Of a DNA stretch of 64,000 nt, positions 44,715 to 53,766 are shown piece after piece. A program made the translations under genes and the position numbers. How positions within the stretch are numbered: position 1 is the first letter of the stretch; each line of letters starts with the position of its first letter. This stretch comes from Burkholderiales bacterium (GTDB taxonomy: Bacteria; Pseudomonadota; Gammaproteobacteria; Burkholderiales; Nitrosomonadaceae), in contig JABTUQ010000001.1 of NCBI GenBank assembly GCA_015075225.1, forward strand, positions 124,001-188,000, given 5' to 3'. The notes under the pieces were generated by a model. That model was not told the origin of the DNA and made no database searches. It saw nothing but the letters and a program-made list of their open reading frames with translations.

Positions 44715-47014
44715 ACGCGATTTCTCCGGTTATCCGCTATTTCTTCGGTTGTATCAGCGCGATTCTCATCATTACTACTGCGTGACTGGGATTGATAGAG
44801 CTGGTAATAAAGTCCCTGGCGCGCCATCAGTTCTGCATGGTTGCCTGTTTCCACGATTTTTCCGTGATCCAGCACAACCAGGCGATTTGCTCCCTGCAGG
44901 GTGGATAAACGATGGGCAATGGCAATGGTGGTACGGCCGGCCACGAGATTGTCGAGTGCTCCCTGAATTTCCTTCTCGGTTTGCGTATCGACTGACGAAG
45001 TGGCTTCATCCAGTATCAGGATACGTGGGTCGATCAGCAGTGCCCGGGCAATGGAAATACGCTGTCTTTCTCCGCCTGATAATGCCTGTCCGCGTTCTCC
45101 CACCAGAGAATCATAACCGTAAGGCAGGCGCAGGATAAATTCATGCGCATGGGCTGCACGCGCCGCAGAGATGATTTCCTGGCGCGTTGCATCGGGTTTG
45201 CCATAGGCGATATTTTCGGCAATGGTGCCGAAAAACAGAAATGGTTCCTGCAGTACCAGTCCGATATGTTTACGATATTCTGCAACAGGCAGCGAGCGGA
45301 TGTCGGTACCGTCGATCAGGATAGCGCCCTCGGTAACATCGTAAAAACGGCAAATCAGATTGATCAGCGTGCTTTTTCCCGAGCCGCTGTGCCCAACCAG
45401 CCCGATCATCTCGCCTGGCTCAATTACAAAATCGAGATGCTGGGTAATTCGGCGTGTTCCATAACGAAAACTGACATCACGCAGCTCGATATGACCTTTT
45501 ATTGCCGGCAGATGAATGGGTTTGGTCGGCTCGGGAACGCTGGAAACGTGATCGAGAATATCGAATATCCGTTTGGTTCCGGCGGCTGCTTTCTGAGTAG
45601 CTGAAACAATCCTGCTCATGGAATCCAGTCGTAGATAAAAGCGGCTGATGTAGGCCAGGAAGGCGGTGAGCACACCGACCGTGATGTGATCCTGGGATAC
45701 CTGCCAGATACCAAAAATCCATACGACCAGCAGACCACATTCCGTCAGTAGTGTGACCGTGGGTGTGAACAGTGCCCAGACTTTATTGACGCGATCATTG
45801 ATTTCCACATTGCGCTGATTGACTGCGCGGAAACGCTCGATTTCTCTCCCTTCCTGCGCGAATGCCTTGACGACCCGGATACCGGGCAACGTATCGGCCA
45901 GTACGTTGTTGACCTCGGCCCAGACACGTCCTGTTTTCTCAAAACCGACCCGCAACCGATCACGGACTAGATGAATCAGCCAGGCAATGATGGGCAGGGG
46001 AAGCAGGGTAATGAGCGCCAGCCATGGATTGATCGAGACCAGGATGATGACTGTCAGCGTAATCATGAGCACATCTGTTGCAAAATCAAGCAGATTGAGC
46101 GAGAGGAACAGATTGATTCGATCGGTTTCTGCTCCGATGCGCGCCATCAGATCACCCGTGCGCTTTCCACCAAAATAGGCCTGGGAAAGACCAAGCAAAT
46201 GCTCATAGGTAGTTGTTCGTAAATCGGCACCGATACGCTCGGACACCTTTGCCAATGTATAGGTGCGTGACCAGCCCAGTATCCAGGCCAGGATTGCCGC
46301 ACCCAGCAAACCTGAGAGATAGAGCGTAACCAGATCGGTATCAATCGGGTGGCCATTCTGATAGGGAATCAGCACGTTATCCATCAGTGGCATGGTCAGA
46401 TAAGGCGGTACCAGCGCGGCTGCAGTGCTCCCCAGCATCAACATGAAGCCGGTGAACAGTTGCCATCGGTAGGGTTTGGCAAAGCGCCAGAGTCGAAATA
46501 ATATCCAGGTGGATGCTGAGGAAGATGTGGCGTCCTGATCGCTTGATGAGCTGCCTTGGTTATCCTCCGTTGCAGTGGTTTCGATTTCCTCTTCATGCGC
46601 GGATCGTTCCGCTGCTATCCCGCTGGATCGTTTAGTGCTTGCTGCCATCTGCTGAGAAAAGCAGGCAACAACCAAATCCACCGCCTGTTGTTTACCCAGG
46701 GTGCAATGCCAGCAGGCAAGCCTGGTATGGGCATCGAATAACTCGATGTTGCAAATCCCTGCATGATCCTGATAAACCAGCTTCATCTCCGGTTGGTAAT
46801 GCCATGACTGCCAGTGATCATCATTGACTATTTTGGCGAGCACCCGGTCTGTGGTGATGACAATCAGCTCGGTAGAGAAGTTAAGCTGGCTATCGAGATC
46901 TGTCTCCAGCCAGGCAAGAATATGTTCAGATGCGTTGAGTGTAATTTGTGTTTGCCAGTGTGGCGGAAAACCCGGGGGGGAAACGTGAGATGGATCGTTG
47001 TTTGCAGATAACAT
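44711..47014 (-). CDS. ABC transporter, fused membrane and ATPase domains (cyanophycin-associated type)
   Basis: A 767-residue half-transporter with an unusual 150-residue N-terminal cytosolic domain (HILAWLETDLDSQLNFS; VLAKIVNDDHWQSWHY) and an acidic linker of Glu, Ser and Asp (about 145-170). Six membrane helices follow (about 180-460), then the ATPase: Walker A GHSGSGKSTL, signature LSGGERQRISIARAL, Walker B RILILDEATSSVD, His in IAHRLST. With DUF1854 next door this matches the transporter type annotated in other genomes as cyanophycin-metabolism-associated. The substrate is unknown; homodimeric export is likely by family. Confidence 0.88.
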   Translation of the reverse strand: MLSANNDPSHVSPPGFPPHWQTQITLNASEHILAWLETDLDSQLNFSTELIVITTDRVLAKIVNDDHWQSWHYQPEMKLVYQDHAGICNIELFDAHTRLACWHCTLGKQQAVDLVVACFSQQMAASTKRSSGIAAERSAHEEEIETTATEDNQGSSSSDQDATSSSASTWILFRLWRFAKPYRWQLFTGFMLMLGSTAAALVPPYLTMPLMDNVLIPYQNGHPIDTDLVTLYLSGLLGAAILAWILGWSRTYTLAKVSERIGADLRTTTYEHLLGLSQAYFGGKRTGDLMARIGAETDRINLFLSLNLLDFATDVLMITLTVIILVSINPWLALITLLPLPIIAWLIHLVRDRLRVGFEKTGRVWAEVNNVLADTLPGIRVVKAFAQEGREIERFRAVNQRNVEINDRVNKVWALFTPTVTLLTECGLLVVWIFGIWQVSQDHITVGVLTAFLAYISRFYLRLDSMSRIVSATQKAAAGTKRIFDILDHVSSVPEPTKPIHLPAIKGHIELRDVSFRYGTRRITQHLDFVIEPGEMIGLVGHSGSGKSTLINLICRFYDVTEGAILIDGTDIRSLPVAEYRKHIGLVLQEPFLFFGTIAENIAYGKPDATRQEIISAARAAHAHEFILRLPYGYDSLVGERGQALSGGERQRISIARALLIDPRILILDEATSSVDTQTEKEIQGALDNLVAGRTTIAIAHRLSTLQGANRLVVLDHGKIVETGNHAELMARQGLYYQLYQSQSRSSNDENRADTTEEIADNRRNRV

Positions 47015-47107
47015 GGATTACAAGGAAAGGTGTGAAGTCCAGCGAAAAATACAGCCGGGCTGAACCTCGGCTGCGCACATAATGCGTATTTTATAACCTG
47101 GGGCAGT

Positions 47108-47232
47108 GCTGATTTAATCGTAAGTTGTCACTGCGAATGCTGTAAAGCAATGAAGCAATCCGGTTTTTATGTTTATCAATTTCTTATGGATTGCCACGTC
47201 ACTTTGCTTTTCGAGATGACGGAATAAATCAG
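47108..47232 (-). repeat. REP/MITE-like palindromic repeat, copy b
   Basis: A 125-bp repeat, the inverse of the copy at 44105-44225: GCTGATTTAATCGTAAG at the left and GAGATGACGGAATAAATCAG at the right, with AAGCAATCCGG and GGATTGCCACGTCA inside. It ends 11 bases before MITE copy 4. Confidence 0.7.
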
Positions 47233-47243
47233 TATCTCCCTAG

Positions 47244-47383
47244 GAAACCTCTGAAAAACGTCAGCGAGGCAGTCAATTCGAGGCAAAAATCGGCAAAAAA
47301 GCGGAGTTTATATGTAATAAATGAGCATTTTGAGCCGATTTTTAACGCAAAAATGACAACGCAGGTGGTTTTCCAGAAATTCC
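47244..47383 (+). mobile_element. MITE-like element, copy 4, with CTAG duplication
   Basis: A 140-bp copy between GAAACCTCTGAAAAACGTC and GTTTTCCAGAAATTCC, flanked by CTAG on both sides (47240-47243 and 47384-47387). The inner segments AGCGAGGCAG and TGTAATAAATGAGCATTTTG match the other copies. The right-hand CTAG contains the stop codon of the DUF3619 gene on the minus strand. Confidence 0.9.
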
Positions 47384-48124
47384 CTAGCGTGCAGAAGCAT
47401 CACCCACGCTGCTGGTATCAATAACATCCCCAGCGCTTACATCAGACGTATCCACTGTACCTTCAGATTCTGGTGAATAATCATCGGAAATTTTGGCATC
47501 TTCCCCGGTTGCCGAATCCTGGGCAACTTCTGCAGCATAGGATTCATCTGCCGTATTTTCTTCAATATCCGGAATCACATCGGCATCGGAAACATCAGTG
47601 GTTTCATCGTATTCAGCTGCATCGCGTGATTCTGTTTCAGCTGGGACAGCATCAACATCGTTATCATCATAGCCCGCATCTTCTTCGCTTGCAGATCCAT
47701 CACCCGATTCTCTGGCAGCAGAGGCTGTGGAAGCTGTTTCCTCGTCAGGGGTAATATCGTCAGTTGTGTCATCACTGATTTCTGATCCGGTTGGTGCTGG
47801 CGCCGACGTTGTCAGAATGGAGGGCGCATTGATTGACGTATCTTCAGCTCGCTGATGTTTTTGCCAATAGCCATGCACTGCCAGAAAAAGCAGCAGGCTC
47901 GCGGTCAGCAACACCCTGCCGGCATGATTGGAAAACCATTGATATCCCCCTTGTATTGATAATCCGCTGCCGGTATGCAGGATTCTTTCTGCCGACTGAT
48001 AGTGTTCGAGCGCGGCCCTGCGTGCGGTCTGCAAACGATATCGCGTGCCGGGCGTAATATCACCCAGGCCGTCATTCAGTAGCCTTGCAATGGCTCTTCC
48101 TGCTTTTTCCTCTTCGTTCATCAT
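47384..48124 (-). CDS. DUF3619 membrane protein with long acidic tail
   Basis: A 246-residue protein. The first 75 residues match DUF3619, the family found after ECF sigma factors in betaproteobacteria (GRAIARLLNDGLGDITPGTRYRL as core, about 8-30; RRAALEHY). One membrane helix follows at about 66-82 (VLLTASLLLFLAVHGYW), then about 155 residues very rich in Asp, Glu, Ser, Thr and Ala. The acidic tail is far longer than I would expect of the family. Start MMNEEEK overlaps the sigma factor stop. Anti-sigma function would fit the position but is inference. A MITE lies directly at its stop codon. Confidence 0.8.
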   Translation of the reverse strand: MMNEEEKAGRAIARLLNDGLGDITPGTRYRLQTARRAALEHYQSAERILHTGSGLSIQGGYQWFSNHAGRVLLTASLLLFLAVHGYWQKHQRAEDTSINAPSILTTSAPAPTGSEISDDTTDDITPDEETASTASAARESGDGSASEEDAGYDDNDVDAVPAETESRDAAEYDETTDVSDADVIPDIEENTADESYAAEVAQDSATGEDAKISDDYSPESEGTVDTSDVSAGDVIDTSSVGDASAR

Positions 48125-48693
48125 TTGACTCCTTTGCCTTCCAACAGGGCAGCAAGCGTATGTGTAGCACGGGAACAATGCGCCTTTACGCTTCCTTCCG
48201 AGCAATTCATGATTTTTGCAGTTTCGGATACATCCATCTCTTCCCAATAACGCAGCAGGAAGGCTTCCCGTTGACGTGGCGATAACGTTTCCAGTGCCTT
48301 GCTGATGATCTCCAAGGTCTGTGATCGCTCTGCAGCAGTACCGGGGTTGTTTTCATTGCTGAAATCCTGCGCTACCGGCAATGAATCCGGAATATCCGTA
48401 TATCCGGTTTCCTTCTCATCAGAATCAGGCAAAAACGACGAGAACAGCGTTACCCAGAGGGAACGGGATTTCTGTCGCCGGTAAAAATCGCGGATCGTGT
48501 TTTGCAGAATGCGTTGGAATAATGGAGGGAGCTCGGCAAGCGGTTTCTGTGCATATTTTTCAACCAGCTTCGTCATTGAATCCTGCACAATATCCAGTGC
48601 AATATGCTCATCCTGCACGGCGAATAATGCCTGTTTGTAAGCGCGTAGCTCAACTTCGCCCAGAAAATCAGAAAATTCTTGCCGAGTAGCCAG
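48121..48693 (-). CDS. ECF-type RNA polymerase sigma factor
   Basis: A sigma-70 family protein with regions 2 (ALDIVQDSMTKLVEKY, RRQKSR) and 4 (LETLSPRQREAFLLRYWEEMDVSETAKIMNCSEGSVKAHCSRA). The first standard start codon is GTG 48618, which gives 165 residues but cuts into region 2. The frame is open upstream, and TRQEFSDFLGEVELRAYKQALFAV fits the missing N-terminus; CTG 48693 with AAGGCAGG before it is then the best start (190 residues). A TATAAT box lies on the minus strand near 48748-48757. It is coupled to the DUF3619 gene. Confidence 0.85.
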   Translation of the reverse strand: MATRQEFSDFLGEVELRAYKQALFAVQDEHIALDIVQDSMTKLVEKYAQKPLAELPPLFQRILQNTIRDFYRRQKSRSLWVTLFSSFLPDSDEKETGYTDIPDSLPVAQDFSNENNPGTAAERSQTLEIISKALETLSPRQREAFLLRYWEEMDVSETAKIMNCSEGSVKAHCSRATHTLAALLEGKGVK

Positions 48694-48888
48694 AGTGACC
48701 TGCCTTGAGATTGTTAATATGCCATGCTGCTGCAGCAGGGAAGGGCAGTATTATAACTTTCCTTGTGTTAAACAGCTGGCTTCCGTTTGAAATACTCGAC
48801 GGGCATGTTCAGGGATGAGCAGAGGTAATTACCTCTGAAATTACTTTGAGTAATTTTTCAGCGTGATCCGGATTATCCAGTAATGCCT

Positions 48889-49195
48889 CTATAGGCTATC
48901 CAATTGCGTTCGGGTAGTTTGGAAGGAGTCTGCAATGTCGTGAATTGCAAAATAGCTTGAATTGGGAGCAATCAATAAGACATCCACACTACGCCTACCT
49001 AATTTACAGATAATTCTGGCTGCGAGTTGTGCAATCAGCCATGCCGGATTTTCCACAGCTTGTGGTACCGTTACCATCAAATTCAGATCCCCATTCATCC
49101 AGGCACGAACCGAAAACGCACACCGATGCATCAGATCCAGCCAGTTCAGCCACAATCTGTTTAATCCCCGTGGCTGGGTTCTTATGGGTAAGCAT
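48889..49195 (-). pseudogene. Nucleotidyltransferase-domain protein, frameshifted
   Basis: A small MNT-like nucleotidyltransferase of about 100 residues. The first frame has MLTHKNPATGIKQIVAELAG and VCVFGSCLDE (the GS motif); after about residue 33 the frame changes to GDLNLMVTVPQAVENPAWLI and LGRRSVDVLLIAPNSS, ending at 48889. One lost base near 49100 would join them. Such proteins often pair with a HEPN protein in toxin-antitoxin modules, but no HEPN gene was recognised nearby. Confidence 0.65.
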
Positions 49196-49232
49196 TAAAG
49201 GAGATATTCAAACTTCAAATCGCTTGGTAAGT

Positions 49233-49251
49233 AATGTACCTACGGTACATT
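49233..49251. promoter_or_regulatory. Perfect inverted repeat, possible operator
   Basis: AATGTACC and GGTACATT surround TAC. It lies 38 bases before the start of the nucleotidyltransferase gene (minus strand) and about 90 bases before the start of the flippase remnant (plus strand). It has no T run, so it is more like a protein-binding site than a terminator. No known binding protein is implied. Confidence 0.4.
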
Positions 49252-49342
49252 CTTGATCCAAAAGTGTTTTATGAAACGTTTATGCGTGTAGAGGGAATAT
49301 GGTATATGTAACTAAAAGGGGTATATAAGCAACGTCGGAGGT

Positions 49343-50126
49343 ATGACAAGCAACATATATCTGTAACCTTGCCTGTTATTTTGAGAAAGAGTCGGGATCT
49401 TCGTCAGTTGCTGGATAATCTGGTATCGCTAGCAATCGTACGCGGCCTGGATTATCTGGTTCCATTAATTACACTTCCATACCTGGTAGAAAATTTTAGG
49501 TATTGAAGGGTTCGGGCTGGTCAACTTTGCACTATCTTTCATCCTGTATTTTTCAGCCGTTATGCAATATGACTTCACGATAACAGCCGTTATACAAATT
49601 GCGAAAAATCGTGATAATCCAGAAGAGATTGCTGTTGGCTATCACGGCTACGATGTTACTCATTGTGGCAAATGCGCTGATCTATTTTCCAATAATGTTG
49701 TTCATAAACGATTTTTATCAGCATTTTTGGCTGTGCGTATTTTCGTTTGCTTTTATCTTTGCACAGGCTTTGTTTCCTCTCTGGTTTTTTCGAGGCATGG
49801 AGCAGATGAGACAGAACGCCATTATCAGTATTATATCCAGGGTGTTATGCTGGTTTTATACCCACATCGTGGATATCGTTGTCAAATTCAAGGACTACAA
49901 TTGCGTAGTGGATGGATATGATATTTGGATATTTCCCGAAGAAGCGCAGCACGAATATGGCATCACACCAAGATCCGGCAGCTACGACGCCATCATTCTG
50001 GTCGTGGCGCACCGCCAGTTTAAGGAGATGGGCGCCGCTGCCATTTGCGCACTGGATCAGCTCGGTGCTGTGCTCTACGACCTCAAGCACGTGCTTGATC
50101 CGCAGGAATCGAATCTTTGGCTGTAA
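49343..50126 (+). pseudogene. Chimeric remnant: flippase N-part joined to sugar-nucleotide dehydrogenase C-part
   Basis: From 49343 to about 49850 the sequence encodes the start of a Wzx-type flippase (LRQLLDNLVSLAIVRGLDYL, LGIEGFGLVNFALSFILYF, then MLLIVANALIYFPIMLF and LFPLWFFRGMEQMRQNAI), with frame changes near 49495 and about 49600. At about 49850-49860 it passes in frame into the C-terminal domain of a UDP-sugar 6-dehydrogenase of the TviB/WbpA type (FKDYNCVVDGYDIWIFPEEA, QHEYGITP, AHRQFKEMGA, VLYDLKHVLD). Neither protein is complete. A deletion between a flippase gene and a dehydrogenase gene would produce this. Confidence 0.8.
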
Positions 50127-50179
50127 CCAGGTTATCTGCGGGCACCAGATATGCTGACCTGTGGTAAAGCGGATCGATC

Positions 50180-51628
50180 ATGTTAATCCGGCACGTCATT
50201 GTTTACCTATTTGCACGCGGATTACCCGGTATTGTCAATTTTCTGGCATTGGTCGTTTATACCCGCCTGTTGACTCACGAAGATTTTGGACGTTATTCCC
50301 TGGTAATTGCAGGGATCGGGCTGGCACATGTTGTGGTTTTCCAGTGGCTGCTACTGGTATGTGGCCGCTTTCTTCCTGCGTATCCCGATCGGCCGCAAAC
50401 TGTGTTACGCCCCGTTCTGGCCATTTTTTTGTGTTTATCCGCCATTTTTGCACTCGTCGCTTATGGGGTTGCATCCATTTGGGTTCCGCCAGGGTGGCAC
50501 GACATTATTCCCGTTGCCATCATCCTGACAATCGTCCAGGCATGGCACGAACTCAATTTGCGGCTGGCAACCGCCCAACTCAATCCTGCGCATTATGGAA
50601 TATTGAGCGCCATCAAGGCAGTGCTGGCCTTGTTGCTGGGGGGACTGCTGGCATGGGTATACCAGAGTGCAAATGCACCGCTCATCGGGTTGATTCTGGG
50701 TGCCATTGTGGCCTGGCTGGTTGCCGGGTGCAGCATCTGGTCAGGAATACACCCCCGGTTGCCTACCAGGGAACAGTTCAAGGAATTCGGTGGGTATGGA
50801 TTCCCTTTGGCTATTACTTTTTCACTGGTTTGGATAACTTCCAGCTCCGATCGTTTGATGATTGCCTGGTTTCTGGGCGAAGCGCAAACAGGTATTTATG
50901 CCGTAGGTTACGATATGGCACAACAAAGCCTGGGTCTGCTGTTATCCATAGTCAACACAGCAGCCACGCCTTTGGCCATCAAGGCGCTGGAAAAAGAGGG
51001 TATTGAAGCGGCTGGCCAGCAGATGCGTCAGAATGGTGAGCTGATGTTTGCTCTGGCATTTTCCGGTGCTGCCGGGCTGATTGCTATTGAGCCGGTAATG
51101 ATTGGCTTGTTTGTCGGTGAAGAGTTTCGGGAAGGTGCATCTACAGTTTTTATGTGGATTGCACTGACTGCGGCCATCATCGGCATCAAGTCCTTTCATT
51201 TTGATATAGCTTTCCATTTGACCAGGCGGTCAAAATGGCTGCTGATTACCAGTAGTCTGGCTGCTATAGCAAATTTAGGATTGAATTTGGTGTTTATACC
51301 GTATTTTGGCATTGTTGGTGCTGCCTGGTCGGCGTTACTGGCTTATTCGATAGCTGCATTCAGTAGTGCAATTATCGGTTTCAAGGTTTTTCCCATGCCC
51401 AGGGTGTTACCGTTACTGGGTCGAGGGGTTGTACCCGCTATAGGTGTGTACTGGTCAGCATGGTTTTGTATGCAGATGAATATTGCTCCAGTATTCAAAA
51501 TGATGCTGTCCATCATGGTTGCCGTGGGAGTGGCAACCATGATTTTTCTGATACTGGATCTTGCCGGGATGCGCCAGCTGGCAAGCCAGTATCGCTATCG
51601 TTTGTTTAAAAACCTTTTTAAAAGGTGA
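50180..51628 (+). CDS. Oligosaccharide flippase family protein (Wzx-like)
   Basis: A 482-residue membrane protein with about 12-14 helices and the polysaccharide-biosynthesis (MATE-like) pattern: YLFARGLPGIVNFLALVVYTRLL at the start, LITFSLVW-like and FLGEAQTGIYAVGYDMAQQS in the middle, and LNLVFIPYFGIVGAAWSALL in the C-terminal half. It would move lipid-linked repeat units across the inner membrane. It is intact, unlike the truncated flippase before it. Its stop overlaps the start of a glycosyltransferase gene. Confidence 0.9.
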   Translation: MLIRHVIVYLFARGLPGIVNFLALVVYTRLLTHEDFGRYSLVIAGIGLAHVVVFQWLLLVCGRFLPAYPDRPQTVLRPVLAIFLCLSAIFALVAYGVASIWVPPGWHDIIPVAIILTIVQAWHELNLRLATAQLNPAHYGILSAIKAVLALLLGGLLAWVYQSANAPLIGLILGAIVAWLVAGCSIWSGIHPRLPTREQFKEFGGYGFPLAITFSLVWITSSSDRLMIAWFLGEAQTGIYAVGYDMAQQSLGLLLSIVNTAATPLAIKALEKEGIEAAGQQMRQNGELMFALAFSGAAGLIAIEPVMIGLFVGEEFREGASTVFMWIALTAAIIGIKSFHFDIAFHLTRRSKWLLITSSLAAIANLGLNLVFIPYFGIVGAAWSALLAYSIAAFSSAIIGFKVFPMPRVLPLLGRGVVPAIGVYWSAWFCMQMNIAPVFKMMLSIMVAVGVATMIFLILDLAGMRQLASQYRYRLFKNLFKR

Positions 51629-52744
51629 CAGATATGGTCGATGTATCGTTGTTTGTTCCTTCTCTCCGTGGTGGTGGCGCCGAGCGGGCCATGGTCACAT
51701 TGGCTAATGGCTTTGCTGATCGTGGATTGAAGGTGGATCTTGTGCTGGCACAGGCAGAGGGGCCTTATCTTTCCGAGATCTCATCCAGTGTGCGCGTGGT
51801 GGATCTGCGATCTCGCCGTGTACTGGCCAGCTTGCCCGGTCTGGTACGTTATTTACGCAAGGTGCGTCCCGAAGCGATGTTATCTGCACTCAATCACGCC
51901 AATGTGATTGCCATCATGGCTTGTCTGCCGTCCAGAATCACCACCCGCCTGGTAGTCAGTGAGCATAGCAATTTATCCATGTCCAGCAGCAAGCCGCAAA
52001 ACTGGCGTGCCCGGATCGTGCTGCCTTTGATGCGCATGAGTTATCGCAAGGCGGGAGGTGTGGTGGCCGTCTCCAGAGGGGTGGCGGATGATCTGGCAAA
52101 AACTATTGACCTGCCGCGTGACCGGATATCCGTTATCTATAACCCGGTGGTGACACCGGAGCTGATCGAGAAATCCGGAATGCCATTGTCACACCCGTGG
52201 CTGGGAGAAGGCAGACCACCCGTGATTCTGGGCGTGGGCAGGCTTACCCGGGCAAAAGACTTTGCTACATTGATCAGTGCCTTTGCCCGGGTACATGCGC
52301 AACGCGAATGTCGCCTCGTGATACTGGGAGAAGGCGAACTGCGGGGGGAGCTGGAACAGCTGGTCACATCTCTGGGGATAGGGTAGTGTGCAGCCTGGCT
52401 TTGCCGAAAATCCTTTCGCATGGATGGGTTGTGTGCGGTTGTTTGTGCTGTCTTCCCGGTGGGAGGGTTTGCCAACAGTTTTGATTGAGGCAATGGCCTG
52501 TGGTACTGCGGTAGTAAGTACGAATTGCCGCAGTGGGCCGGACGAGATTCTGGAGGGAGGCAAGTGGGGACGGCTCGTGCCGGTGGGGGATGTGGAAGCA
52601 TTAGCGGGGGCAATTGCTGTCACGCTGGATACCCCGCAGGAACGATTGCCTGATGTACGCCAGCGTGCCGGGGATTTCGCGCAGGAGCTGGCTGTAGATG
52701 GTTATCTGAAAGTACTGGGGCTGTTGCCGGGGTATTGCGGATGA
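51625..52744 (+). pseudogene. Glycosyltransferase family 4, frameshifted
   Basis: A GT-B glycosyltransferase of about 370 residues. The first frame (51625-52386) has SLFVPSLRGGGAERAMVTLA, VVSEHSNLSMS, SVIYNPVV and ILGVGRLTRAKDFATLI, and stops after SLGIG. The continuation PGFAENPFAWMG, LSSRWEGLPTVLIEAMACGT and the donor-site Glu lie in another frame to 52744. The break is at about 52380, in GATAGGGTAGTG. Start GTG 51625 or ATG 51634. It transfers a sugar during assembly of the repeat unit; which sugar cannot be told. Confidence 0.85.
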
Positions 52745-53766
52745 TTTCCAGGGATATTGAACGAGTTGGCAAAGTGAACATCGTTATCGGCAGAACGGTA
52801 TTCAATACCATTGTGGTCCTCGGGTTTGTCACGATGGTGGCTGCGGTGCCATGGGAAGAAATTTTCCGGGCAATAAATAGCCATGGTTTTATGGATAAGG
52901 AGGTTTATGCGGACTATTTTCTTAACCAGGTCAGTGTTCTTGATTACAAAGAGTTCAATAGTATCTTGAGCTATGTTTCGAATGAATTTCTGTGGCACTA
53001 CGCAATCAGCTGGCTGGTCAGCAGCACTGGTGTCCTGATCGATTATGTGTTTCTGGCAATTTCTTGCATCACACTACTAATTTTCGGGCTGCTATTGGCA
53101 AAATGGCAAGGTATTTACGCACTACCCTTACTTATCAATCCGCTGGTCATTGATTTCGCCTTTTCACAGTACCGGCTTGCACTGGCGATTTCGATTCTGG
53201 GTGCAGCTTATCTGTTACATGGGCGATACAGGGCGGTTTCTTTTGCCTTGGTGCTGGCTTCCCTGTTCATCCATTCGGGAACGACATTGTTCCTTCTGAT
53301 CTATGCAGCAGTCTGGCTGGTTCAGTGGCTTTCTGTCCATTTCCGGATCGGCTGTTCGGCAGTATTCGCTATACTTTTTGCGATAGGGAGCTTCATCTCG
53401 CTTTTGATCGGCCCGTTACGGGAGGTCATTCTGTCAGTAATAGGCGATCGCCGCGCTGAATATATCGATATGTCCAGTTCCCTGCTGTATTCATTGTTCT
53501 GGGCAGCCTTGCTGATTCCTTTTTATTTAAGCCGACGATATCTGATGGCACTGGATTATGCACGTTATGCACTAGTGATTGTTTCCATTGTTTTCGTGAA
53601 TCTGTTTCATGGCGGATACTCGACAAGATTTCTGGCGGCAGCGTTTCCGGGAATTGTTGCTGCAGTCTTAGGTCTGCACGGAACGATAAAAACACTGGTG
53701 ACAGTGTTGTTCATCGCTTACGCTATGCTTCAATGGCTGTACTGGCTGCGTATATTGGGGGGGTAA
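52741..53766 (+). CDS. EpsG-like polysaccharide polymerase
   Basis: A 341-residue membrane protein with about nine or ten helices. Hydrophobic segments alternate with short loops; the motif [19 protein letters not shown] and [17 protein letters not shown] resemble the EpsG/Wzy family. ATG 52741 overlaps the stop of the glycosyltransferase gene (ATGA). Proposed role: joining repeat units in the periplasm. Family assignment is from topology and weak motifs, so moderately sure. Confidence 0.8.
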   Translation: MISRDIERVGKVNIVIGRTVFNTIVVLGFVTMVAAVPWEEIFRAINSHGFMDKEVYADYFLNQVSVLDYKEFNSILSYVSNEFLWHYAISWLVSSTGVLIDYVFLAISCITLLIFGLLLAKWQGIYALPLLINPLVIDFAFSQYRLALAISILGAAYLLHGRYRAVSFALVLASLFIHSGTTLFLLIYAAVWLVQWLSVHFRIGCSAVFAILFAIGSFISLLIGPLREVILSVIGDRRAEYIDMSSSLLYSLFWAALLIPFYLSRRYLMALDYARYALVIVSIVFVNLFHGGYSTRFLAAAFPGIVAAVLGLHGTIKTLVTVLFIAYAMLQWLYWLRILGG

